Assembly: GCF_001039355.2 (NCBI RefSeq)
Contig: NW_019776141.1
Coordinates: 1 to 64,000 of the forward strand
Origin: Lingula anatina
Taxonomy: Eukaryota > Brachiopoda > Lingulata > Lingulida > Lingulidae
Direction: 5' to 3'
DNA: 64,000 nucleotides
Part shown: positions 10,421-23,232 of the stretch, in pieces
Layout of the letters: each line of letters opens with the position of its first letter
Position numbering within the stretch: the stretch's first letter is position 1
The notes under the pieces: model-generated
What the model saw: only the letters and a program-made list of their open reading frames with translations
What the model was told of the DNA's origin: nothing
The model's database searches: none
Translations under genes and position numbers: made by a program

Positions 10421-11909
10421 ATTATCACTTAACAACGCCTCACAATTAAACAACTTAGGAATACACTTAAAATGTGCAACGGAGCTAAGATTAACGTCAG
10501 TCCGATGAAATATTATTATTATTTGTATCAGTAGTAGTTGTTGTTCTAGAAGTAGTTGAGTTCATATAACTTTAAATGGTCACTGTATTACATTCTGATG
10601 AGACGTAGGGCTCAAAGGTTGCGTAAAATGCATTTATAGATTACAATTAAGTGTGATGAATAAGCTACCTAAAAGTCTGAAAGTAGCATTACGTGTAACC
10701 ACTGTCCGCGTTTTAAAACGTTTTCGAAATTTAGCAATTAAGCCGTGGATGTCTTTAAAATACCACTGTTTACTCAGATGTGCAATAATAATAATACATA
10801 AAATAAATAAAAATAAATAAATAATAAAGTTTTGCTTTGTAACTTGTATGTTTTCAAGACAGAAAAGATTGACTTGTACATGGTATTATGACAGTTAGTT
10901 CCGTTATCTCATTGAGGAAGTCTTTCATTGAAAATATCGCAGCTTAAATTATCCTATTTATATTTTCATATTTGATATATCTAATGTTTCTTAAAAACGG
11001 CTGCCTGCTATGTATAGGTAGCCCAATTATGAGGATTGATTTGCCCCTTTTTAAATATATCAGTCTGTATATGTAGGGGAAAAAACAAACTATAGCTACT
11101 GATGACTGTTTTATCACATATTTTTACTTCACGTATTACACCCATTCTCAATAAAGAGGTCTGCAACTTATCAAGAAGCGAGTATTATGTCTAACGTTTC
11201 AGTTAATGTCTATAATGTTTCTTTTGAATGACTCAATAAAAAGCTTATTGCGTCTAATTTCCCAGTGTGGCCGTGTTTTTTTTTTTTTTTTTTTTTTCCT
11301 TTGAACACAAACTTTCGTTACGTCTATTGGCGCAGGTCATTACAGGAAAAGCGGCAAAAGTGCATTCCCTTATAAAGGAATTTGCAAGACCGTTGTCACC
11401 AGGCATTGTGAAAAATATTGACTTGAAGTTGAGTGTCAGTAAAGTAAACGTGTAGGTTATGCTTCTTTAAGTACAGTATAATTTCTGTCGGTGTAATTAA
11501 CTTGCAAATATTATTCAAAAAGATTGTTGTTTTTAAAAAGTCTTTATTACTAAATCAGCTGAAACCTTGGTAACTAAACACGAATATTTCCCAAACTAAA
11601 ATTTCAATTGTCCACATATTAACACATCGCTTTCTGTCACCAGAGATTAAAATAAAATAAAAAAGTTGAATTCGCAAATATTACTTATTCAACTTCATTT
11701 TTCACTTTTTTCGAAATGGAGCCCACGATCAGTATTCAGTCTGGGTGATTAGGATTATTGCTTATCTATATATGTATTCATATTCACAATATATGGAGAA
11801 TAGCGGGATTTATCAGGTCTGCCATTACGAGAGAGGCAAGTAAGAGGGTGTGAAACTGATTAATTCATAATGAACTTCATTGGCGTAGCTTTTCTATGAA
11901 TATTTGGTT

Positions 11910-11925
11910 GGTCCTGAAAAGGACC
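11910..11925 (-). promoter_or_regulatory. Histone 3' stem-loop (H2A)
   Basis: Minus-strand GGTCCT-TTTC-AGGACC, 27 bp after the stop. AGAAAAGCTA lies further downstream (about 11887-11896). Confidence 0.95.
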
Positions 11926-11952
11926 GTTTGTTGTAAATTTGCAAACAGCAAT

Positions 11953-13146
<1,194 letters not shown>

Positions 13147-13515
13147 ATGCCTCCCAAAGTGAGCTCCAAGGGCGCCAAGAAAGCCGGTAAGGCTAAGGCA
13201 GCACGCAGTGGTGACAAGAAGAGAAGGAGGAAGAGAAAGGAAAGCTACAGCATCTACATCTACAAGGTGATGAAACAGGTGCACCCTGACACCGGTATCT
13301 CCAGCAAAGCCATGAGCATCATGAACAGCTTTGTCAATGACATCTTTGAACGTATTGCCGGTGAAGCTTCCCGCCTTGCCCACTACAACAAGCGTTCCAC
13401 CATCACCAGCCGAGAGGTCCAGACTGCTGTCCGTCTCTTGTTGCCTGGTGAGCTTGCCAAGCACGCTGTCAGTGAGGGCACAAAGGCCGTCACCAAGTAC
13501 ACCAGCTCCAAGTAA
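13147..13515 (+). CDS. H2B: Histone H2B
   Basis: 122-aa H2B starting [20 protein letters not shown]. The basic tail (residues 1-30) leads into the histone fold ([19 protein letters not shown], then [20 protein letters not shown]). It has the conserved C-terminal helix with the ubiquitylation-site context AVTKYTSSK. The invertebrate-type tail and overall sequence resemble molluscan H2B from memory. It is intronless and divergent from H2A at 11953. The stem-loop starts 29 bp after the stop. This is the reference copy for the truncated H2Bs at 21545 and 33050. Confidence 0.97.
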   Translation: MPPKVSSKGAKKAGKAKAARSGDKKRRRKRKESYSIYIYKVMKQVHPDTGISSKAMSIMNSFVNDIFERIAGEASRLAHYNKRSTITSREVQTAVRLLLPGELAKHAVSEGTKAVTKYTSSK

Positions 13516-13544
13516 ATCAACAAAGTCGCTGATTTACACAAAAC

Positions 13545-13560
13545 GGTCCTTTTCAGGACC
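13545..13560 (+). promoter_or_regulatory. Histone 3' stem-loop (H2B)
   Basis: Perfect GGTCCT-TTTC-AGGACC preceded by ACACAAAAC, with CAGAAAAGCTATACC downstream. Confidence 0.95.
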
Positions 13561-15125
13561 AACCACATCTTTCCAGAAAAGCTATACCAAATGTTATTAA
13601 GAACTAACTGGAATTATCGTGTTCGCACCACTGAAGGAATCGTTTTGCATTCTACGTAGTTTTTTTGCACATACATAGCATTTCCTCTGCTCCTATTATG
13701 GTCATGATTCTCAACACTTAAACCACTAAGTGAATTATCACACACTAGTTTGAAAAGTAGAGGCAATGATGAACCTCGGCACACAATTTTAATTTTCTGC
13801 TTCACTACTTAGCATAGTGCTTTCTGTAGTTATTCTTAGTCACTCGCCTGAAAAAGATTCACACTCAGCTAAAATACTGTCTTTTTCTGAAGCAAGGTTC
13901 ACTCGTTAATTGTCATGCATCCCTACACTGCTGATTAGCGCACGCTTTACTTTTTTTATTTATAGAGTATATGACAAATGCATTTAAATTAGGGGAGATC
14001 ACTGTGTATCCTGGTGAATTTATTTGATTTATTTGTTAACAGCAACGAGATATTGGAGCTGCTATGGTTTTAGCAAAGCACAGCACACAAGGCTAGGCAG
14101 TAAAGAAATATTTTCCTCTTCTGTTTGGCCTTTCTGACATTTGTGGCAGATAAAAAAATTATTTAAAAAAAAATCTCTTTCAAGTGCCTTAAACATACAC
14201 TTCAGCACTGTTGACAATATGATAAATAAAAATCTACAACTACAAAGACAAACTTAAAAGCAATAAAAAGGTTATAATAGCTTTAAAAAAGACAATTTCA
14301 CCATGATATCTTTTTTATCTGAATTAGATATCTAATGCTCGAAACAGATTATGTCATGAGCTCTGATAAAAAAATTATTTAAAAAAAAAATCTCTTTCAA
14401 GTGCCTTAAACATACACTTCAGCACTGTTGACAATATTATAAATAAAAATCTACAACTACATAGTCAAATTTAAAAGCAATAAAAAGGATATAATAGCTT
14501 AAAAAAAAAAAAAGACTATTTCACCATGATATCTTTTTTCCACTCTGTTTATACTGAATTAGATATCTAATGTTCGAAACAGAATATGTCATGAGCTCTG
14601 TCAGTTTACTTTACTGTGCTAAGTAAGATTTAAGTTCCTTGACTACGTACTTCGCCCTAACAACATTTTCCAGTTGGTTTTTTGAAAAATAATAGTAGCT
14701 TAGAGGATTGAAATTTTAGGATGTTCTCTTTACATCGTTTATTTCTTCAACATTCAAGAGGCTACTTTTAATAGCCGCAAGCAGATTATCACCTGTTGTG
14801 AGTGGTCATCACTAACTGCCGAGGATATGATGATGCGTTGTACCCCGGTTTCAATTTGCCGACTGAATTAGGCCTACATCACCTATATCCATAGTTGCAA
14901 AAAGACGGGAGACTTTAATTTTGCAGATATTTTGTATCGCTTGAAAGGCAGAACTGCATATTTCAGTGAATCATTAATTTGACATGATATTCGGTGCTTG
15001 TATGACTTACAGGGTAACAATATATAGGTTTTATTTGTCTTCGGGGAGGAAGGGGTGTTCATAGAGAGGCCAGGGGACATATAATAATTCAACTTCACTG
15101 GCATAGCTTTTCTTTGATATTTGTT
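13561..15125. repeat. H2B-H4 spacer with 216-bp tandem duplication
   Basis: A 1.6-kb AT-rich spacer between the convergent 3' ends of H2B and H4. Bases 14149-14364 and 14365-14600 are two tandem copies of one segment (both start GATAAAAAAATTATTT). It recurs inverted at 30.7-33.0, 40.9-41.8 and 43.0-43.7 kb. No gene was seen. Confidence 0.8.
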
Positions 15126-15141
15126 GGTCCTGAAAAGGACC
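15126..15141 (-). promoter_or_regulatory. Histone 3' stem-loop (H4)
   Basis: Minus-strand GGTCCT-TTTC-AGGACC, 26 bp after the H4 stop, with AAAGAAAAGCTATGCC downstream. Confidence 0.95.
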
Positions 15142-15167
15142 GTTTGTTTTGTAAATGAGAGGTTTGC

Positions 15168-16473
<1,306 letters not shown>

Positions 16474-16498
16474 CTTCAACGTTAACTCTCAACAAAAC

Positions 16499-16514
16499 GG
16501 TCCTTTTCAGGACC
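16499..16514 (+). promoter_or_regulatory. Histone 3' stem-loop (H3)
   Basis: Perfect GGTCCT-TTTC-AGGACC, preceded by CAAAAC, with CAGAAAAGCTA downstream. Confidence 0.95.
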
Positions 16515-19500
16515 ACTACAAATCAGAAAAGCTAAACCATTAGTGCTTACATTGCCCGTCCTGAATTGCCAATTCGTACGTAGTTTCTTCTGAAATAAAG
16601 TTGATGACTTGCTAATCCTAACTATCCCGATGATACGTCATCATTGCGCAAACGAACTCGCATTATAATTAATAGTTGGTTAAAGTTAAATTTCAAGATG
16701 CCTACTCATGCACTTCATGGGAAGACGGATAATTAATGTGTATATGTGCGCAAACGGGTAGCAATGAAGCCGGTTTTATGGTTTGCAAAGGAATGTCAGC
16801 GAGCACTTAGGTAGGTCCTGGTGGATTCTTTCGCTTAAAACAACCAAACCCAATACAGAGGTGCAAACATGCTCTTAAAAATGATTAGTGCACAGATTGT
16901 AAACTGTGCTTGATCACTTTAGGGTCCCACATGAAGGAGTTTGTGTCAAAATTTCACTCACCTGAAACCATGAATTGTTTGATTATTTTAGGGTTCCACA
17001 TGTAGAAGTATATGTCAATGTTTCACTCTCCTTGAAACATGAATTGTAAAAATGAAGTCATCGTCTAGCCCTAGAAAAGGAACGTACGCTACTATCACGA
17101 ATACGAAACGTCCTGCTGTGAAACGTTTTACTCACCTTAAAAATTCAATCATCACTGGTTCCGTTCTTTGATTTATCTCCTACAAGTATAACGTCGTAAA
17201 AATTAAAATAATGATAATCTTCTGTATGATCGTTTTTGAGCGACTATAGTTTGCTTGTCACTTCACGGGGAAAATCCACTCCACCGACAGTAAAATATGT
17301 ATAAATAAACTATTTTCCATTCGTGGTACAAATATTGTATCATAAATGTCAAACTATCATGGAATCACAACATAATTTTCAGTCAGCAACAGAAAGACCT
17401 GTTTCCTATTGCACCAAGTACCTGGGTAAGACGAAACTTTCTGGCATTTTTTTCTGGCGAACATACGTTACATATTATTAGCCATGACGTAAAGCCCCTA
17501 GAGTTACAATTTTTTAAAATATTTATCAGAAAAAAAATCCTTACGTTATATATATAATATACCATGACTGAATCACTACAAAATATACGGAAAGCGATAT
17601 AAAAATTAAAATTAAATGACCCGGGACAAACATGTACGTTCCCGGAGCGTACGTTATCAATTACGGCTCCGTACGTACATCATGTATTTAAAGACATGGT
17701 AAAAACTAAATTAAAATTGAGACAGTCGTGGAAATTTGTTCTACACACATATATATTTAAATAAATTAATACAACTTTGAATTCATTCAATTTTATTTTT
17801 TTTTGGACACTTCGTTCAACACGTAAAATGCACCTCTACATTGCGGTTGGGTGTTAAGTCAGTGTGTGAACTTCGTGAACACGAATGTGAAGGCATCAAG
17901 GCTCTTTAGAGGGAATTTCTCTATAGATCACATGTAACAACTCCACACTAAGTATACGTCCCCGACAGAACGTGGATTTCTTTTGCCTTTGCGAAATAAT
18001 AAAAAAAGGCTTTCATATGATTCCTTCATGTAATAAGCTACCGAAAAGTAGCAAATTAAGCCATTTAGGGGCAGGCCCGGAAGAAAAAGAAGAAGGATAT
18101 CTTTAAAACACCACATACTCGTAGAAAGGGGCGACGAACTTTCATTTGTGACAGAAAAAAGGCATGGCCCTTTTACATAAAATAGCCTTATAATGATTTT
18201 CAAAACAGCTTTTTTTTTCCAAGCAAAAGATCGCATTTTTGCAACAAAGGGTAAGGGATCAGGAGATCGGGGCTAGTTGGACCCCGAGATTAATTGGCCC
18301 CTGATTAATTTATGAAAAATTTAAGTAATGAAAGATCATTTTAGACAAGTACTGACCGGGGAAATATTCACAGCGAGTAAAGGGTTTTTGTATCAATATT
18401 TTGTCGATAATTTCATAGTGCAATTTTGTTTGAATAAGCCAATTTCACAGAAAAATAAGGAATTTATCGCAAAATTTAGGCTTTCGTCACATAATCTACC
18501 TGTAGAGACCGGCAGGTACACAGACACAAATAAGAAATTAAGAATCTGTAAGTTATGCAATTTAAACGATGTAGAGGATGAAATTCACTTGATCCTTAAA
18601 TGCCTCACTAAAATACGATTAGGCAGAAATACATCAAGAAATTTTATTATACAAAGCCAAGCGTCTTTGAACTAATTAAATTATTATCACTTAACAACGT
18701 CTCACAATTAAACAACTTAGGAATACACTTAAAATGTGCATCGGAGCTAAGATTAACGTCAGTCCGATGAAATATTATTATTATTTGTATCAGTAGTAGT
18801 TGTTGTTGTAGTAGTAGTAGTAGTAGTTGAGTTCATATAACTTTAAATGGTCACTGTATACATTCTGATGAGACGTAGGGCTCAAAGGTTAATAAATTAG
18901 ATTGAATTGAAATGCGTAAAATACATTTATAGATTACAATTAAGTGTGATGAATGCGCTACCTAAAAGTCTGAAAGTAGCATTATGTGTAACCACTGTCC
19001 GCGTTTTAAAACGTTTTCGAAATTTAGCAATTAAGCCGTGGATGTCTTTAAAATACCACTGTTTACTCAGATGTGCAATAATAATAATAATAATAAATCA
19101 TAAATAAATAAATAAATAAATAAATAATAAAGTTTTGATTTGTAACTTGTATGTTTTCAAGACAGAAAAGCTTGACTTGTACATGGTATTTATGACAGTT
19201 AGTTCCGTTATCTCATTGAGAATGTCTTTCATTGAAAATATCGCAGCTTATATTATCCTATTTGTATTTTCATATTTGATATATCTAATGTGTTTCTTAA
19301 AAACGGCTGCCTGCTATGTATAGGTAGCCCAATTATGAGGATTGATTTGCCCCTTTTTTAATATATCAGTCTGTATGTGTAGGGGAAAAAACAAACTATA
19401 GCTACTGATGACTGTTTTATCACATTTTATTTCACGTATTACACCCATTCTCAATAAAGAGGTCTGCAACTTATCAAGAAGCGAGGATTATGTCTAACGT

Positions 19501-20316
19501 TTCAGTTAATGCCTATAATTTTTCTTTTGAATGACTCAATAAAAAGCTTATTGCGTCTAATTTCCCAGTGTCGCCGTGTTTTTTTTTTTTTTCCATTGAA
19601 CACAAACTTTCGTTACGTCTATTGGCGCAGGTCATTATTTTAGTTGTTTGGTGTTTTCGTAATATTTAATTATATATAATTCATTAAAATCTTCAAATCA
19701 CTCACGTGCATGATGAGCTAGATATGGTGCCAGTACATAGTAAAAGGTTTTACAGGAAAAGCGGCAAAAGTGCATTCCCTTATAAAGGAATTTGCAAAAC
19801 CTTTGTTATAACCAGGCATTGTGAAAAATATTGACTTGAAGTTGAGTGTCAGTAAAGTAAACGTGCAGCTGGTAAGGCTTCTTTAAGCACAGTATAATTT
19901 CTGTCGGTATAATTAACTTGCAAATATTATTCAAAAAGATTGTTTTTAAAAAGTCTTTATTACTAAATCAGCTGAAACCTTGGTAACTAAACACGAATAT
20001 TTCCCAAGCTAAAATTTAAATTGTCCACATATAAACACATCGCTTTCTGTCACCAGAGATTAAAATAAAATAAAAAAGTTGAATTCGCAAATATTACTTC
20101 TTCAACTTCATTTTTCACTTTTTTCGAAATGGAGCTCAGTATTCAGTCTGGGTGATTAGGATTATTACTTATCTATATATGCATTCATATTCACAATATA
20201 TGGAGCAAGGCGGGATTAATCAGGTCTGCCACTACGAGAGAGGCAAGTAAGAGATTGTGAAACTGATTAATTCATAATGAACTTCATTGGCGTAGCTTTT
20301 CTATGAATATTTGGTT
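16515..20316. repeat. H3-H2A spacer, copy C
   Basis: The longest spacer copy. It keeps about 125 bp at 16730-16855 and 115 bp at 19637-19750 that copy B lacks; copy A also lacks the first. The first block is also present in the inverted spacer near 34.9 kb, so it was lost from A and B. It carries a LINE fragment at 18328 and (ATA)n/(AAAT)n tracts at about 19078-19125. No intact gene was seen. Confidence 0.8.
18328..18675 (+). pseudogene. LINE C-terminal zinc-knuckle fragment, spacer copy C
   Basis: A 115-codon open frame and the best preserved of the three spacer copies. It reads EFIAKFRLSSHNLPVETGRY, then ICKLCNLNDVEDEIHLILKC, then RLGRNTSRNFIIQSQASLN. The CX2C...HX4C arrangement is that of LINE C-terminal knuckles. 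It has no start in a proper context and no RT core, so it is interpreted as a fossil fragment. It could be mistaken for a small gene because it stays open. Confidence 0.6.
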
Positions 20317-20332
20317 GGTCCTGAAAAGGACC
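20317..20332 (-). promoter_or_regulatory. Histone 3' stem-loop (H2A)
   Basis: Minus-strand GGTCCT-TTTC-AGGACC, 27 bp after the stop. Confidence 0.95.
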
Positions 20333-20359
20333 GTTTGTTGTAAATTTGCAAACAGCAAT

Positions 20360-21544
<1,185 letters not shown>

Positions 21545-21685
21545 ATGCCTCCCAAAGTGAGCTCCAAGGGCGCCAAGAAAGCCGGTAAGGCTAAGGCAGC
21601 ACGCAGTGGTGACAAGAAGAGAAGGAGGAAGAGAAAGGAAAGCTACAGCATCTACATCTACAAGGTGATGAAACAGGTGCACCCT
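21545..21685 (+). CDS. H2B: Histone H2B, 5' part, cut at gap
   Basis: The first 47 codons of H2B ([20 protein letters not shown] to KQVHP) are identical in protein to the 13147 gene, with a complete promoter. Coding sequence stops at an N at 21686, beyond which LINE ORF1 begins. Because the break is an N, it cannot be decided whether the LINE inserted in H2B or two contigs were joined. No downstream remainder of this H2B appears after the LINEs in the expected place. Confidence 0.9.
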
Positions 21686-21686
21686 N

Positions 21687-23120
21687 TCTATAGCTTCCTG
21701 GCCTCAGCGGGAAGAAGAAAAGATAGACAGGGATGTTCTTACAAGCCTCAAAGAGGTACTGAACACACTCCCTACCAATATCTGGCTAGCCCTATTCAAT
21801 GAGGGCAATATAGAGCGAAGGGGCGAGATGCAAAATGCACTCGAAAAAAGACCCTATAGCGCTGATGAAGTCTCGGAAACCCCAAACATGGAGGTAGAGA
21901 CAGAAATAAAGCAAACACCCAATATTAATATGCCACTCAGTGGTAAAAGAAAATCAATGCCTCATACCGAGGAAAACGAGGAGGTTTCACCTAACCCCTC
22001 ACCTAAAGAAAAAGCCAACAAAAAGGCAAGGAAAAGGTCAAACACAAAGGGACAAAAAAGCAGTCCTTTTCAAGACCACCTCAATCACCAGGGGGAACTC
22101 TCCTGTGAGAACATAATTGATTCACCACTGGATCAACCAGAAATTAATGGCGAGGGAGTAGAAGGAGAGTGGACTGAAGTCCCTCCCAAGAAACACCCAA
22201 ATACCCCTAAGCCCTACAAACCTAGACCAATTTTAATGGAAAACCTTCCAAAAGGCATAGCCGACAATCCTCTAGCCCTGAAAAGGGCTCTCGGAAAGGA
22301 AGTGAAAATGGTGAAAATAGTTAAAACAAAACGAGGTCATACCCTCGTGTTCACCTCTGATGAAAAATCGGCGGAAATGATACTCAATCAAAACACTCAA
22401 AACGAACTGCTCAAAGACACCATTATAAGAAGAGTATCAGAAAGGAAAAATGAAAAGAAAGAAAACTTATTTGTGGTAGTAACTAACATATCCACAAGCA
22501 TCAGCGACAAAGACATCGCAGATGAACTCAAGCTCAAAGCAACGCGCATGCATAGCGCCCAAACGGGTAAAGAAATATTCAAAGTTAAGATAGAATGCAA
22601 AGACAAAAAGCAGAAAGAACATATCTTAAAAGAAGGTATAATGCTTGCACATCAAAAATTCAAAACTGTAGACTACAAGCCTGCACAAACAACAGTAATC
22701 CAGTGTTTTAATTGTCAAAAATTTGGACACTATGCTGAACAATGTAAAAACGCCGAATCCTGCAAAAACTGCAGCGATGAACACAATTACAAAACTTGCG
22801 AGAAAAACGAGAAAAAATGTGCAAACTGCCAAGGTGCTCACCCTTCTACTTACAAGGGATGCAAAGCATTCCAAAAGGAAGCCCTAAGCGAACAAAAAAA
22901 GCAAACTATAGATCAAGCCAAAAACGCTCACCCAGGGAACGTGAATGAGGCAATAAAACTTGCCATCTGTCTAGCAAAAACCTTGGTAAAAGTCATCACC
23001 AAAAGACTCAAAATACCAACGAACGACAGCGACATATGCAAGGATATCGCAGAAGCCGTAACCCATGCATACAAAATAAACATCAATGGCGAGATCATAC
23101 ACAAAGTAGCCTTCAACTAA
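21687..23120 (+). CDS. LINE ORF1 protein, N-terminus lost at gap
   Basis: 477 codons are open from the gap to the stop, aligning to residue about 31 onward of the complete ORF1 at 36219. Domains are a low-complexity charged region, an RRM-like domain around PRPILMENLPKGIADNPLAL, and a second RRM-like domain around ENLFVVVTNISTSISDKDIA. Three CCHC knuckles follow: CFNCQKFGHYAEQC, CKNCSDEHNYKTC and CANCQGAHPSTYKGC. A basic C-terminus ends it. Such ORF1 proteins bind the element RNA and form the retrotransposition RNP. It is strongly diverged from the 36-kb ORF1, so the two are different subfamilies. The first in-window ATG (21828) is internal. Confidence 0.9.
   Translation, partial: SIASWPQREEEKIDRDVLTSLKEVLNTLPTNIWLALFNEGNIERRGEMQNALEKRPYSADEVSETPNMEVETEIKQTPNINMPLSGKRKSMPHTEENEEVSPNPSPKEKANKKARKRSNTKGQKSSPFQDHLNHQGELSCENIIDSPLDQPEINGEGVEGEWTEVPPKKHPNTPKPYKPRPILMENLPKGIADNPLALKRALGKEVKMVKIVKTKRGHTLVFTSDEKSAEMILNQNTQNELLKDTIIRRVSERKNEKKENLFVVVTNISTSISDKDIADELKLKATRMHSAQTGKEIFKVKIECKDKKQKEHILKEGIMLAHQKFKTVDYKPAQTTVIQCFNCQKFGHYAEQCKNAESCKNCSDEHNYKTCEKNEKKCANCQGAHPSTYKGCKAFQKEALSEQKKQTIDQAKNAHPGNVNEAIKLAICLAKTLVKVITKRLKIPTNDSDICKDIAEAVTHAYKININGEIIHKVAFN
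22062..22077 (+). other. Weak histone stem-loop-like motif in ORF1
   Basis: AGTCCT-TTTC-AAGACC, encoding SPFQDH. It differs from the histone loop at two of 16 bases; two stem pairs are broken. Confidence 0.4.
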
Positions 23121-23131
23121 GTCACAGACTC

Positions 23132-23133
23132 GG

Positions 23134-23168
<35 letters not shown>

Positions 23169-23213
23169 NNNNNNNNNNNNNNNNNNNNNNNNNNNAAAAA
23201 AAAAAAAAAAAAA
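23132..23213. repeat. Poly(A) tract with 27-N gap between LINE ORFs
   Basis: 37 A, then N at 23169-23195, then 18 A, sitting between the ORF1 stop and the ORF2 start. The 36-kb copy has only a 41-bp non-repetitive linker there, so the tract is specific to this copy or subfamily. Confidence 0.85.
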
Positions 23214-23232
23214 ATATTCAATGTAACTCACC

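Larger units (their letters stand above)
8156..11909. repeat. H3-H2A spacer, copy B
   Basis: Second copy of the spacer, distinguished from copies A and C by a MITE (8296-8632) and by internal deletions. It lacks about 125 bp present in copy C at 16730-16855, and about 115 bp present in copy C at 19637-19750. It contains a T17 tract at about 11277 and the LINE fragment at 10062. No intact gene was seen. Confidence 0.8.
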
